Origin: Yamagishiella unicocca
Lineage: Eukaryota > Chlorophyta > Chlorophyceae > Chlamydomonadales > Volvocaceae
Direction of reading: 5' to 3'
Assembly: GCA_003116995.1 (NCBI GenBank)
Contig: BDSL01000063.1
Coordinates: 124,001-188,000, forward strand
DNA: 64,000 bases
Position 1 is the first letter of the stretch; every line of letters begins with the position of its first letter. The notes beneath the pieces are model-generated. The model saw only the letters and a list, made by a program, of their open reading frames with translations. It searched no databases and was not told the origin of the DNA. Shown one piece after another: positions 23,047-34,882 of the stretch. Both the position numbers and the translations under genes were made by a program.

Positions 23047-25407
23047 TCATCCGGACCTTCTTGCAGCGCGCCTGAGTAGATGCGCCGCGATGCAGTGCAC
23101 TCGGTCCCACGCAACAAGAGAGCATGTGGTGCCGCGTGCCGATAACGGTCCTAACGACCGACCCTTGTGCGCCCCAACCGCCCTCAACTGCCCCCACCGC
23201 CCCACCTCGCGAGCCAGCAGCCCGTGCTTGGAGCACAGCTCCGGCAGCTCCTCCACTCCCGGTCGCCGCTCGTAACACAGTAGAGCTATCGAGCCGCTGG
23301 CGCTGCCTCCGTCGCCGTCAGGCCCGTCACCCTCGACGGCGGCAGCAGTGGCTCGCCCCTCGCCCCCGCCCTCCCTGGACGAGTCCTCCTGGACAGCACC
23401 CCTCGCCGAGGGCGTCATTGTGGCGACAAGGGTGGCGAACAGCCCCGCCCTCGCTGCAGGCGTGTAGACCACGTCTGATGCCAGGAGCACGTCGGGCGGC
23501 CGCAGCAGCACCGTCTTTCTAGCTTGCGCCAGGTGCTCCTGGTTCCCCCACTCTAGCGCCAAGGCGCTGCAGGTTGCGCCTAGGCCGTTGAGCTGCCGTC
23601 CGGTGGCGAGCAGTGGGCGGCATGTGTGCGCGGTGTCAGTGTGTGAGGGGGCCGGAGGCGGCCGTACAAGGTGATGCAGACGTGTGTTTGCTTGCCTCCA
23701 GGACGAGGGCTTGCGATACAGGTAGGAGAGGGCAGCGGCAGTCAGGCGGTCAGGTGCCTCGGGGGCAGCGCGCCGCTGCTGGCTTGTGTGAGATGACGGC
23801 GGCATGCATGGGCGCAACCTGAGAGGCCACGGGCACGTGAAGCTACCGGGGCCCTACCCCGAAAGCTACCCGGGGCCTACCCCGAAAACTCTCATCCCGG
23901 CCCCCTTCTGCCATCGCCGTCGCCGCCGCCGCCAGGCGTCAGCCTGCCGTACCTGGATGTTTTCTCTCAGGTATGGCACCAGGTGCGGCAGGTCCGTCAC
24001 GTGTACCTGCGCCGCTCCCAGCCGGGCAGCCGATAGACCCACCACGCCGGTGCCGCTGCCGAGCTCTAGACAGGTGCGGCCAGCCACCAGCGAGTTGCCT
24101 GCCCACGGGGGGGAGACGTCCCGGCGCGGGGGCGGGGCGGGGCGGGCGGGCGGGAGATAGGCGGGTGCGCGGATGTGGGTCAGGCGGCTAATGGGTACAT
24201 GGCCAAATAGGAGGTGCGTCGTGCGGCGAGTGCTGAACGCCGCTGCTGCCGGTGCGCGTGCATGGAGTGCAGCTGTGCGGCGCTGCTGCCGGTGCGCGTG
24301 CATGGAGTGCAGCTGTGTGGCGCTGCTGCCGTCGGGTCGGCGAAGGAGCGGTCATCGGCGGGATCGACACAGGATTCGGCATGTTGGCATCCGCGCAGAA
24401 GGCAGGTGCGGCCGTGCCGGCAGGAGGCAGGTGTGGTCGTGCCGGCAGGGGGCAGGTGTGGTCGTGCCGGCAGGGGGCAGGTGTGGTCGTGCCGGCAGGG
24501 GGCAGGTGTGGTCGTGCCGGCAGGGGGCAGGTGGGGTCGTGCCGGCAGGGGGCAGGTGGGGTCGTGCCGGCAGGAGGCAGGTGTGGTCGTGCCGGCAGGG
24601 GGCAGGTGTGGTCGTGCCGGCAGGAGGCAGGTGTGGTCGTGCCGGCAGGAGGCAGGTGTGGTCGTGCCGGCAGGGGGCAGGTGTGGTCGTGCCGGCAGGA
24701 GGCAGGTGTGGTCGTGCCGGCAGGAGGCAGGTGTGGTCGTGCCGGCAGGGGGCAGGTGTGGTCGTGCCGGCAGGAGGCAGGTGTGGTCGTGCCGGCAGGA
24801 GGCAGGTGTGGTCGTGCCGGCAGGGGGCAGGTGTGGTCGTGCCGGCAGGGGGCAGGTGTGGTTGTGCCGGCAGGGGGCAGGTGTGGTTGTGCCGGCAGGG
24901 GGCAGGTCCCGTCCAACGTACGGATCTGGAGCCTTTGGGGGGAACCCTGTTCGGATCGACAACCCCCACCACCCTCCGTACAAGGTACGACTGACCCTTG
25001 GCCTGCTGGTACGCCAGGTAGTACGACAGGACGAGCCCAGCGTCCCACACCACAGCGCCCGCCTCGTCCTGGCATGCGGCGGCGACGACGGCAGCAGCAG
25101 CAAGGGGAGGAGAAGGGTGTCCAGTGCAATAGGAAGGGCCTCAAGGGTAATTTGCCTACGTCCCACGAGCAAAAAGGTGACCAAACCCACAAATGCGGAC
25201 AGTAAACACGGTTCGGCGAGTCCTAGTTAACCCCAGGGGGAGGTGCGTGCGGGTGAGCCCATAGTACTCGCCCCGGAGCTACCCTCATCGCGTCTCAAGG
25301 TATATACCGTTAGATGAGTATACCTGCAGCAAAGTAAACTCCTTGATCCTCAACTTGCAGCCCTCGCCAAGCTCGATTTCTCGGATGGCGCAGTCATTGT
25401 TATCCAT
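23047..25407 (-). CDS. METTL21-like protein-lysine methyltransferase, copy B, intact
   Basis: SAM-dependent methyltransferase of the METTL21/FAM86 group, probably methylating lysine on a cytosolic protein; the substrate cannot be inferred. Exons (minus): 25407-25324, 25068-24996, 24098-23953 and 23592-23047, phases 0/1/0, total 282 residues. Seen: start MDNNDCAVREIELGEG, VVWDAGLVLSYYLAYQ, motif I LELGSGTGVVGLSAARLG, VTDLPHLVPYLREN, and the family DVVY in LLASDVVYTPAAR. After an acidic/Gly-rich insert the C-terminal strand IALLCYERRPGVEEL is in frame, unlike copy A. Introns 2 and 3 hold minisatellites with copy numbers opposite to copy A. Head to head with ARPC2 copy B across about 400 bases. 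Confidence 0.85.
24409..24907. repeat. 25-bp minisatellite, about 20 copies
   Basis: Units around GTGCCGGCAGGAGGCAGGTG plus TGGTC in intron 2 of the methyltransferase copy B. A unit length not divisible by 3, with no stops, makes all plus-strand and several minus-strand frames open, so long repetitive reading frames here are artefacts. Confidence 0.95.
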
Positions 25408-25802
25408 CGGAAAAGTTACAAGCTTATTGACATTGATTTCAGGTGACTCCAGAAGTATTTTAGCTTAGCGCGATGCAAAACGCTGTCGTCAGTTCGCTGT
25501 CGGCCGGTAGTTCGGCAAGGTGGATACGCCATGCATTGTGTCCAAGTATCGCTTCTTACATGCCTTATAGCGCGATTAAGACATTCTTGTCGTCTTGGTC
25601 CAACCGGACTCCGAAGGGCGGGAAACGGAAAGGATACGACTACCCGACAACTGGACCCTTAGCTTGCGACGTTACTGTATCGCACAATTGTAGTAATCAC
25701 TAAAACGACCTGAAGCTCATAAGTCTTCATTTATTCCGTGCATCTCCCTTGTGCACAGGCGTATAGTACATAATAATCAGGAAAGCTGGCGTCCTTTAGC
25801 AG
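25408..25802. promoter_or_regulatory. Divergent promoter region, methyltransferase / ARPC2 copy B
   Basis: Counterpart of 2079-2482, nearly identical apart from a few substitutions and small indels near 25700-25725. No exon was recognised. It separates the intact methyltransferase from the broken ARPC2. Confidence 0.4.
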
Positions 25803-27914
25803 CGGTATCCTTATAAGCTGTCAGAACAGGATTATCCAGAGCCGTATCATCCAGCTGCTGCAGCAGAAAGCGGCGGGACTCGAATTCCAGGTGCGGACCC
25901 CACGTAGCAACGTGCTGTGCTGCGTGGTGCTGTGCTGCGTGGTGCTCCTCCTCTCCACCCCGTCCCTTCCGCCAGTTCCCTCTGATACAACAGCACACCT
26001 CGAACCCCACCTTCCCGCTCCCCGGCCCAAACCCCGCCTCCAGCCACGCCCAGCCCTACCCCTTCCCCCAAACTCCTCCTCCTTCCCTCCTCCTCCCTCT
26101 TCCCCCCTCTTCCCTCCTCTTCCTTCCTCCTCCCCTGTTCTGGCCAGAGTGTCGAGGAGCACGCTCATGAGTTCGGCGGCTGCGAGTACCTCCTGGTGGC
26201 GGGACCGGACGGCTGCATGCGGCTGCTGTTCGCCATGCCGCAGCTAGCTGGCCCCTTCAAGCAGCAGGTGAGGAAGGGGGCTGCAGGTGGGTGTTTGATA
26301 AGAGAATCCGCGAATCCACGGCCGACAAACCGAGGGCGATGAAGGTGATGAAAACCCTAAAACCCTCCCCAGCGCCAGTATCGTGACGTCGTGACGCGAA
26401 GCACCCCAGAGCACCCCAGAGCACCTCAGAGCGGCCATGACCCAAATCGCATCTGGGGGGACTGGTGCCGCCGCCGGGGTCTTCCTCGCCTTCCCTCCTC
26501 CCAGGTGCTTGGACCCGAGGTGATCGACGCGGTGGCGGCGGCGTTCCGGGGCGTGGCCACCGTGTCGCGTCAGGTTCCGGAGCCGCCGTACCAGGTGGCT
26601 CTGGAGGTGGATGTGGCGCTGCTGGCGCGGCTGAGCGGCCCGCAGCAGGACGGCTGGTCTCGGAGCCTGGCGTCGCTGCGGCTGATGCTGGCGGGCCACC
26701 CGCTGAGGTGGGTAGGAGGGGCCGGGGGGGGGGAGGGGCCGGAGGGGTGGTAGGGGCCGGAGGGGGGGAGTGGACTGGTGGCGCGAAAGGGGGGGGAGTT
26801 GAGATGAAACCCGCAGGTCAGCCGGCGCTTAGAAGGTAAGGGGCGGGGATGGGGGCGGGAGCGGGTGGGTGGGGGCGGATGTGGTTTCTGCAGTGGCCCG
26901 GTGCTCCTGGCGGGGGGGCGGGTAGGTGGCACTTTGATGTTATGTGGGGCAGAGAGGGGTGAGGGGGGTGGGGGGGTGTAAGTAGGCAGTGAGGGGAGCC
27001 GCCAACGTCAACGTCAGGTCGGAGCAGGGGTACTGGGGGCTCGACAGGTCGGGGCAGGGGTGCTGGGGGCTCGACAGGTCGGGGCAGGGGTGCTGGGGGC
27101 TCGACAGCAGCGGCCTTCGAGGTTGCCTGGGTGACGAATGCGGACTCACATGCTCACGGCTGTGACCCCGCCTCTTGCTCCCCGACCTCCCGTGTCCCCG
27201 ACCCGACCCCTGGCTCGCTGCTGGCTGCGGCCTCCTGACCCGCCACGAAGCCGCCAGTCCTGCACTGCCTCAAGCGGTTGGAGCTCCTCCCCCCGGCCAC
27301 CCCGGACTATGCGCCCAGCTAGTTCCAACACTCCACTTCCCATGTCGTCGTGTAACCGGGTCTTCTCACCACCCCCTGGGCTATCAATGGGTTTCCTGTG
27401 AAACCCTCCCTGGCTGCCCCCCCCCGGCGGCTATGCACCCGCTTCATTCCCCAGTCGCGTTACCGGTTCTTTTATCGTAACCCCCCCCCCCCCGCGGCTG
27501 GTGGTGGCGTGCAGGCGGGTGTTCACGGCTCTGGAGGCGGGCACGCTGGTCGCGGGGCCGCCGCTGGTGTGCTGCAACACTCCGGGGCAGGTGGGCGGAG
27601 TGGGCGGGGGGGTGGGGTGTGTGGTGCTTTACCGCTGAGCAGTGTGGGTGTGGGTGTGGGTGTTTTTACTCACCCCGAATAGGTCGCCACACAAAGCTAC
27701 CAGTCCGGGCGGTGTACCGGACGGCCCTGCGAACGAAGGCGTGGGTGTATGTACGGCGGTACGTCCTCACGGGGTGGGTGTATGTGTACGCCGTACGTCC
27801 TCACGGGGTGGTAGCGGGTGGTGGTTGGTCGGCGCAGCGCCCTGCGGCGTCCTGGCCCGCCTCCTCGCCTTCCGAGCATCTACCTCACCCACTACCTTCT
27901 TACCTGCCTGCCTG

Positions 27915-28215
27915 CACGGTGGGATTACCTGCACGGTGGGATTACCTGCACGGTGGGATTACCTGCACGGTGGGATTACCTGCACGGTGGGATTACCTGC
28001 ACGGTGGGATTACCTGCACGGTGGGATTACCTGCACGGTGGGATTACCTGCACGGTGGGATTACCTGCACGGTGGGATTACCTGCACGGTGGGATTACCT
28101 GCACGGTGAGATTACCTGCACGGTGGGATTACCTGCACGGTGGGATTACCTGCACGGTGGGATTACCTGCACGGTGGGATTACCTGCACGGTGGGATTAC
28201 CTGCACGGTGAGGTC
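27915..28215. repeat. 17-bp minisatellite, about 17 copies
   Basis: Unit GCACGGTGGGATTACCT in ARPC2 intron 4 of copy B, against about six units in copy A at 4877-4975. Confidence 0.93.
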
Positions 28216-28360
28216 TCAGTGATAATGATGATCGTGGTGGCGGTGCTGCTGCTGCTGCTGCTGCTGCTGCGCAGGTCTACGTCATCAAGGCCGCCGCCGA
28301 GTCGGTCGCGCTGATCTTCCCGCTGCGCTTCAGCAGTCGCCAGGACTGCGCCATCGGGGT

Positions 28361-30786
28361 TCGAGGGAAACCCGTGGATGTCCGAAAAAACGTTTAAAAC
28401 AGAAGTTTTGAGATGCATGCTGGAGAACTGGGTTGGGGATACGAAAGCCGAAGGTCGTAATATGACCTTTGGCGGCTAAGCTATATCGGCTACGGCGAGA
28501 CGCACGGGAGCGAGGACCCCACGCGACGCACGTAAAGTTTTCGCAGAATCGGTTTTGGGCGCTAGTCGGAAAACTGTGGGAGTTGGGGCGCTATGGGAGA
28601 GCGGCCATCGCGGTCCGGTCCCAGTCCCGGTCCTAGTCGGAGGCCCCGGCCCGACCCGCCCGAATACCGACCAGATGTGTGAGGAAGCTGTCATTACCAG
28701 AGGAGGTCCGCGGTCGTCCAGGAGAGCAGGCCGAAGCCGCGCCGCGCCGCCATGGGGGACGCGAAAGCCCAGACGCAGGTCCCGACGCCCGCAGACAAGA
28801 ACGCAACGACTAGCAAAAAACTACCAGAACAGAGGCCCAACCCAGTGGCGGAACTCACCTGGCCAGGGCCCAGAGCGGGTGGGGAAAGCGGTAGACGCGA
28901 AGCATGCGGGCAGGGGGCAGCAGGGGGCGTTAGAAACAATATCCAGGCGCTAAGCGGGTGGACAGGGGTCAAAGCAACGAAGAGGCCCCAGCGGCGCGGC
29001 GAAAGAGGCGGAGTCAGGAAAGGTGAGGACGGATATACGGGGAGTCGGGTACGACGCGGGCTGGTACGGCGGTGTACGGCGTTGGACGGCGGAGGCCTGT
29101 ACGACGGAAGGAGGAAGTGAGAAAATATGGGGCGTGAAGATGCGGGACAGGTGGCAAGGCTAGCAGACGAGGAGACGTGAGGCAGTGCGCGGTCCGGGCT
29201 GGTCGGATCCCCACAGCACTGCCACAGCGAGGACGGCGCCGCCACAATGCGACGCCGGCGGCGAGGGACTCGTGGGAGAGCGGCGGTCCAGGCGGGGGAG
29301 GGGGAGAGGGGGCTGTGGGAGGAGACAGATTGCGAATGGCGGGTGCGCGGGTGGGCAGAGGGGCGGGGGGGGGGAAAGCGGAGAGAGAGGCGGCGGGAAC
29401 TGTTTCCTAGGAGTGTTTCGGTCGCGGCTGGCGGGGTGTTGTTGGGGGCGTGGAGGGGGCGGAGGGGCTGGCGTGGGATGAGGTGCGGAGGGGGGGAGGG
29501 GGCGCGGAGGGAGGCCGGCGGCGGATTACAAGTGGGGGGTGCAGCGGCGGCGGGGTGCGGCGGCTGCTGTGGCTGCTGGACGCCGGGGCTGGGTGCTGCG
29601 GCTGCTGTGGCTGCTGGACGCCGGGGCTGGGTGCTGCGGCTGCTGTGGCTGCTGGACGCCGGGGCTGGGTGCTGCGGCTGCTGTGGCTGCTGGACGCCGG
29701 GGCCGGCAGGGAGGTCTGGGGCTGCTGGCTGGCCCGACGAGGTGTGGGCCCCGCCGCTGTCGGGTGCAGCGGCGGTCAGGTAGTGCGGAGCCGGAGGAGT
29801 GAGGGCGCGACGGGGCGGGGGTGGGGGTGGCCGCCAGGGCGGGGGTGGGGAGAGGGCGGGTGGGGTCATAGGTGGCGGTGGATGTCGGCCAGGAGGTCGA
29901 CGTCGCCCGCGCGGCGAGCGTGGTGGTAGAGGAAGGGGGAGGCGGCGACGAGGGTGTGTAAGGTGGTGAGCAGCCGGCGTTGGGAGTGGCCTTGGGCGAC
30001 GAGGGCTTTGAAGACCAGGGCGATTTCGAAGCAGAAGTTATGGGGGTCGGTGATGACGCGGCGGAGGCGGTGGAACTGGCTGGTGAAGATGTTGCGCTTG
30101 GAGGATTCATTGACATTGGAGTGGACGGGGATGAAGCGGGTGAGGCGGACGTGGGTGAAGGCGGGCTGGACGCGTTTGTCGTAGAGGCGTATGAGGAGGC
30201 GGCAGGAAGCGGCGGCGGGAATAGGGACGAGGAGAAGGTCCAGGAATGGCATTTCGTTGTGGTGGAAGTGGGCGTGGCGTTGGGGTTCGACGCGCAGGGC
30301 CGGAGGGTAGATGCCGTGGAGGCCCAGATAGGTGGCGTTGGTGTACAGGAGAGCGGCGAGGTGGGGGTTTTGGAGGGAGAGGAGGTCGTCGAGGAAGCGG
30401 AGGGAGAAGGCGAAGGCGGCGAGGGCGGCGCGGGCGGCGGGCGCGAGGTCTGGCCGGAGGCTTTGGCGGAGGAAGGTGTATTCGAACCAGGCGAGGAAGA
30501 GGTTGGCGATGAAGGGGGCGGCGGAGATGCCCATGGGGATACCGCAAGTTTGCTGGACGAGGGCGGGTCCGAAGCGGATGAAGGTGGAGGCGAGGAGGGT
30601 GTCGAAGAGGGTGTCGAAGTCGCGGAGGGAGAAGACGCGGGTAATGGTATCGCCGACACGTTTGTAGGGGTGCTGGGGCGGAGTGAGGGTGAAGGTGACC
30701 CGGTGGTGAGGTTTCCGGTCCGGTTGACGGGGGTAGAGGGTGGTGGCGACGACGATGAAAGGCCAGACGGGCTGGGGCTGGTCGGC
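28361..30786 (-). mobile_element. Reverse-transcriptase element (non-LTR or Penelope-like type), 5'-truncated, inserted in ARPC2
   Basis: A 2.4-kb insertion read on the minus strand. An open frame down to 29866 holds RT motifs: CGIPMGISAAPFIANLFLAW (fingers/motif B region), FSLRFLDDLLSLQNP (the DD catalytic box), then EMPFLDLLL, RLLIRLYDKR and RFIPVHSNVN, an arrangement known from a widespread eukaryotic RT family with an IPMGTNCAP-like motif. The upstream part with the first catalytic Asp was not found, consistent with 5' truncation. Its 3' end (plus-strand position 28361) carries a terminal sequence also seen at 9258, 11829, 40927 and, inverted, about 57480-57410. The host lost about 65 bases. 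A proline-rich frame (29869-28694) follows the RT. Confidence 0.75.
29561..29712. repeat. 38-bp minisatellite, 4 copies, inside the RT element
   Basis: Units CTGCTGTGGCTGCTGGACGC plus CGGGGCTGGGTGCTGCGG. It lies downstream of the RT frame (element sense) in a proline/glutamine-rich coding frame. Confidence 0.88.
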
Positions 30787-32637
30787 GGGGCCCCCCGGGA
30801 GAGAACGGGTGGGAGTGAGTGTGGGGGTGGGGGTGAGGGTGAGGGGTGGCGGTGAGTGTGGGGGTGGGGGTGAGGGGTGAGTGTGGGGGGCCCACCCAGA
30901 AAGGGTGGGGGTGGGGGTGAGGGGTGAGGGTGGTTGTATAAAAACCGTATTACGCAACGGGACAGGATAGTTGGCGCATGGTGAGTGTGGGGGTGAGGGG
31001 GTGAGGGTGGGGTGAGGGTGTGGGTGAGGGGTGGTGGCACTTCGATGGGGCCGTATGCCTGAAGCGGGCGAGCAGGCCGGCCGGGGAAAGGAAAGGAGGG
31101 AGGGGGCAAAGCTGGTGTGCGGTAGCTTGCTGCCACATCGTCACCATACGGTAGTAACTAACTAACTAACTCTCCGCTGGTACGACCCCGCTGCAGGAGT
31201 TCGTTGAGGCAAGGCGGGGTCCCTCGCTGGGTCGTGCGCCCACATGTGGTTACATGGCCCGGGAGGTGCCGGGGGAGCTGGCAGGTGCGGGGGGGGAGGG
31301 GGGGGACAGCGTCGAAATGTGTTTTTGTCTTTTTGTCCGATGAGAGTGAAGAGGCGCTGACACCCTAGATGGAGACCGGGGGCGGCAGGGGCGGGAGCGT
31401 CGGCGGGGTCAGCCGAAGGGTAACCCGGTGAACCGACCAGGGACAGAGGTCAGAGGATGGGTGGGCGGAGGGTGCCAAGTTGGGTGGGTGGCTGGACGGA
31501 AGGGGGGAGCCCATGTGCGAAATCGCAGTCATAGGACTCGCCTTCGTGTTGTTCCCCTCACCTCCCCCTACCTACCTACCTACCTACCTACCTACCGTGC
31601 AAACCCCACCTCGCCTCCACTCAACCTCACCCCCTTTACCACCGCCACCACCACCCTCCCTCCCCCCCGCCGCACCTACACACGGTTGCCATCCCGCCGG
31701 CTGCAGGGTTGGACCTGTCCGGTGTGCTGGGTCCGGGCGGCTGCAACGGCGGCTACCTCACCTTCACCTTCACCCGCCGCCACGTGTCAGGGCCGCAGAT
31801 GGAGCGGGTGGTGTGGTCCATGGCCACGCTGCACCAGTTCGTGGCGTACCACGTCAAGGCCACCAAGGTGCCGGATGGGATAGGAGGGGGTGGGCATGAA
31901 AACCCGGTGGTCCGACGCAGGGAGAAAGGGAGCCACTGAACGGAGGGGAGGGGTGTCTGCAGGGGGCAGGGGAGGGGCGCGACGAGGTGGTGGTGGAGGC
32001 GGGGCGGTCCGTGGTGGTGGCCACTGCGTGCACGTGTGGGCACGCACGTGTCCGTGTTGCGCTGCTTTACCCGCGGGGGGTGAGGGTGGGGGAAATACCG
32101 CGCGGGGGGTATGAGAGGGCATCCGTGGGTCGGCACGGACAAGTAGAATTGGTTTGGAAACCCGGGGGACGAGGGAAGACCCGGTTACACGACATAGGAA
32201 CGGAGGGTACAACCCGGGGAGGGGAAGGGGGGCCCATCATCCCACCTGAGCGTCCTGCCCCTCACCCCCATTCATTCAGTTGCCCAACTCCCTATTGGCA
32301 AAAAAGGGAAAGCAATCAAAGCGGTGAAACACCTAGGGGGCAGCTGCCGCCTGCCACCTGATGCCGCCCTCCGGCTGGTGCCCCTCGACAGCAGCAGCCC
32401 CCGACTTCCTAGCACGCGGGCTTTCCTCACAAACCCTCACCCATTCACCCCGCTGCCGCCCCTCACCCCCTCACCCCCTCTCACCCCCACGCCCCCTTAC
32501 CCCACTGCCGCCCCTCACCCCCTCCCCCGCTGCAGGCCATGATGCACAGCCGGATGCGGCGACGAGTGGTGGCCATGATCGAGCTGCTGGGGGGGGCACA
32601 GCCGGGAGCCGCGGGCAGCGCAGCGGGCGCGATCTAG

Positions 32638-33098
32638 GCGGGTGCGGAGCGGCCAGGCGGCGAGGGGTGTGCATTTTGCTCGCCGCCACCTGCTGGGCCA
32701 CGTGGGCCTTACGCGAGTGGCGGGCTCGCTGGCCGCGCGGCGGCGTGTGCGGGGAGCTGGGGCAACGTGCGTCGCTCTTTGCTGACAGGGCGTGTGACGT
32801 GTGTGTTTGTGGGACGGTGGAGGCGGCAGTCGGGGAGGAGAAGGGGGGGGGGCATGAAAACCGCTTACATGACAGGTGGGGGATTATGATGAAACCCATT
32901 TCAGACGACAGAGGCGAATGTGTAGGGGGGATGGAAGTAGTGAAGAGTTTACCATTCCTGTTGTTCGGTGCAATGCGGGAACATGTATGATGAGGTGAGC
33001 TGTCCAAGCTGGCAACGGGGCCGACGACACCGTGGTTGCGACGGGAGTGAAGGAAGGCGCGTGAGGGGTGGCGAAGCAGGGGCAGGTAGGTGGTGTGT
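32638..33098. other. ARPC2 3' flank copy B, no gene seen
   Basis: Counterpart of 6872-7342. The two units stop matching at 33098. Confidence 0.55.
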
Positions 33099-33832
33099 AG
33101 ACCTCCACCTGCGCTAGATTGGCGTCGTTGAAGTAGGGCTCCGCCATCGGGCTGTAGTACTGTATCTGAGGACTGTATTTGCTTCGCCACGTCATCTACC
33201 CTGGAAGCAATGGCGTCACCGCTTGGGGTTGCGGCGGCGGGCCCTGGACGTGGGAAGTCGTGCTGGGGGCGGCCGCCGGCACAGTCACCAGGGTGCCTAG
33301 GCTGAGGTGGTGGCGGGGGAATATCAGGCGTCCTCTGGCCGCCCGTCCGTGCGGGAGGGCCGCCAGGCCTCCCCAACCGGTTGTTGTGACGCTCGTCCCG
33401 CCGCTCGTCCCATCGGGGTGCGGGACGCGGTGGCTCCTGACGTGGTTCGGCCACGCGCGGAGCAGCGCTGTCGTCCTTCAGCACGTGTCGCTCCATACCT
33501 TCGCTGACGTAGATGGCATCGCGGGTGGCCTCCTCTAACGAACTGGGGCGCAGCAGAAACACCTTGCTGTGGATTCGTGCGGCGGGTTCTTGTAAATCGC
33601 GAACGGTCTCTCCGCGCTCGTAACGGCAGCGGGTCAGCCGGCCGGACAGCTCCTCTTTGGTTAGGTCAAACCGCTCAAGGAAGGCGTGTTTTAAACCGTT
33701 CCAATCGTGTATTGAAGCTTCAACGCACGGCTGCCAGCTCGTGGCTTCGTCGCCCAGCCGGCAGGCCGCGACGTCCGGCTTGTTGCCCTCGGACCAGCCG
33801 TACATGCGTCCGCAACGCTCTATACGCGTCAT
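33099..33832 (-). mobile_element. Retrotransposon gag-like remnant (Ty3/Gypsy-like)
   Basis: From an ATG at 33832 the minus strand codes a gag-like protein: GDEATSWQPCVEASIHDWNG, LKHAFLERFDLTKEELSGRL, then CRYERGETVRDLQEPAARIH and a Pro/Arg-rich tail. The W..L..AF..RF and R..GETVRDL patterns are those of retrotransposon gag proteins. Reading continues without a stop into unit B sequence, so the gag is truncated at the homology breakpoint. No protease, RT, integrase or LTR was recognised nearby. Specific to unit B. Confidence 0.6.
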
Positions 33833-34539
33833 CCATTATCGTGCATTATCTCCTAAACGAAAGATTGGAATCAAGTTAACACTCGAAGGGTGTGGTCGAC
33901 TCTAAATGTCGTATATGATGGGAGCGACGAATTACTAAGCAACCTGGTCTCGATACCACCCGCGCGGGCGCGGCCCTGCGTGGCCTATCACTAGCAACCA
34001 CCCAGAATTTTCCGCGACTGGGTAGGGTTGCGGCGAGGACCGGCTACCGATATAATGCCCAGGACGTTGCTTCGTAAGCGTCGCCTTGCTACGCCCGTAG
34101 GCGACGGAAGCGCAGCGTTTGACCCAACAGGACGGCTGGTGCAGTGACCCTCTAAGGGATAGAGTGATGGTGTAGTAACGAGATATAGAAATGCAGCGGA
34201 CGACTTGTGAGTATGTTGGCGCACGTGCCCGTGCAGCTGCACGGAGCTCTCCGGGAATGGGCGGCTCAGTGTAGCAACTGTACCGTTACAGGTTTAAGGG
34301 CCGTAGCCCGGAGCCCTGGGGATTGGCCTCGGTGGGTCCAGAGTCCACACCAGGTGGAACAACAGAAGAAGGGTCTGGGGGCCTGGAGTACCTGTGACCA
34401 GCCTACTGAGTAAGGACTGTAGCCAACGTTCTAGTGATTCCCAGACAAGCCCTTGTTTACTACTGACACCGGTCTCCCCCTTTGGGGCAGAGGGTGGGCA
34501 TGGGGCACTAATCCACTTATCCGGCGGTCACAGCGGATA
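33833..34539. other. Unit B filler, nothing recognised
   Basis: Less GC-rich sequence upstream of the gag remnant. It may hold 5' untranslated or LTR sequence of that element, but no terminal repeat was identified. Confidence 0.3.
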
Positions 34540-34830
34540 AGTAATGTTCCAATCCAAGGGCGGTTTCCAATCCTCAGGTCAGCGATCCTAATACACCGGG
34601 GCCGCCGTTCCAATACGCAGGTCAGCAATCCTAATACGCCGGGGCCGCCGTTCCTCTACTCAAGTCAGCAAACCTAATACACCGGGGCCGCCGTTCCAAT
34701 ACTCAGGTCAGCAATCCTAATACGCCGGGGCCGCCGTTCCTCTACTCAAGTCAGCAAACCTAATACACCGGGGCCGCCGTTCCAATACGCAGGTCAGCAA
34801 TCCTAATACGCCGGGGCCGTCGTTCTGCCC
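34540..34830. repeat. Satellite-like array, about 43-58-bp units
   Basis: Units combine CAATACGCAGGTCAGCAATC and CTAATACGCCGGGGCCGCCG with a variant CTCTACTCAAGTCAGCAAAC, about 5-6 times. A sister array with clearly related units lies at 36058-36235. Confidence 0.85.
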
Positions 34831-34882
34831 GCTCCGGCCCCCCCTCTCCCCAGGGGTCAGCTGTGGTCACTCTCTATTCCTC

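Larger units (their letters stand above)
25803..32637 (+). pseudogene. ARPC2: ARPC2 copy B, exon 5 destroyed by a retroelement
   Basis: Exons matching copy A: 25803-25890, 26148-26267, 26505-26707, 27515-27590, 28275-28360 (broken), 31197-31284, 31707-31867 and 32536-32637. All other exons keep phase and almost identical peptide (one Thr to Ala change in exon 5, one Gly to Arg in exon 7). Exon 5 ends at CCATCGGGGT; the codons for VACLQ and the GC donor are replaced by the insertion 28361-about 30786. About 65 bases of the original exon end and intron start are gone. Without an improvised splice the reading frame stops about 18 codons into the insertion, removing the C-terminal 40 percent of the subunit. 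Confidence 0.85.

Noticed and set aside
24173..25230. Long Gly/Arg/Pro-rich frames on both strands
   Set aside because: They are the 25-bp minisatellite in intron 2 of the methyltransferase, open in every plus-strand frame and in several minus-strand frames.
28694..29869. 391-codon minus-strand proline/serine-rich frame as a separate gene
   Set aside because: It lies inside the RT element downstream of the RT, overlaps a minisatellite and has low-complexity composition; treated as element sequence.
33190..33540. Plus-strand 119-codon frame
   Set aside because: Antisense to the gag-like coding sequence, which has recognisable gag patterns.
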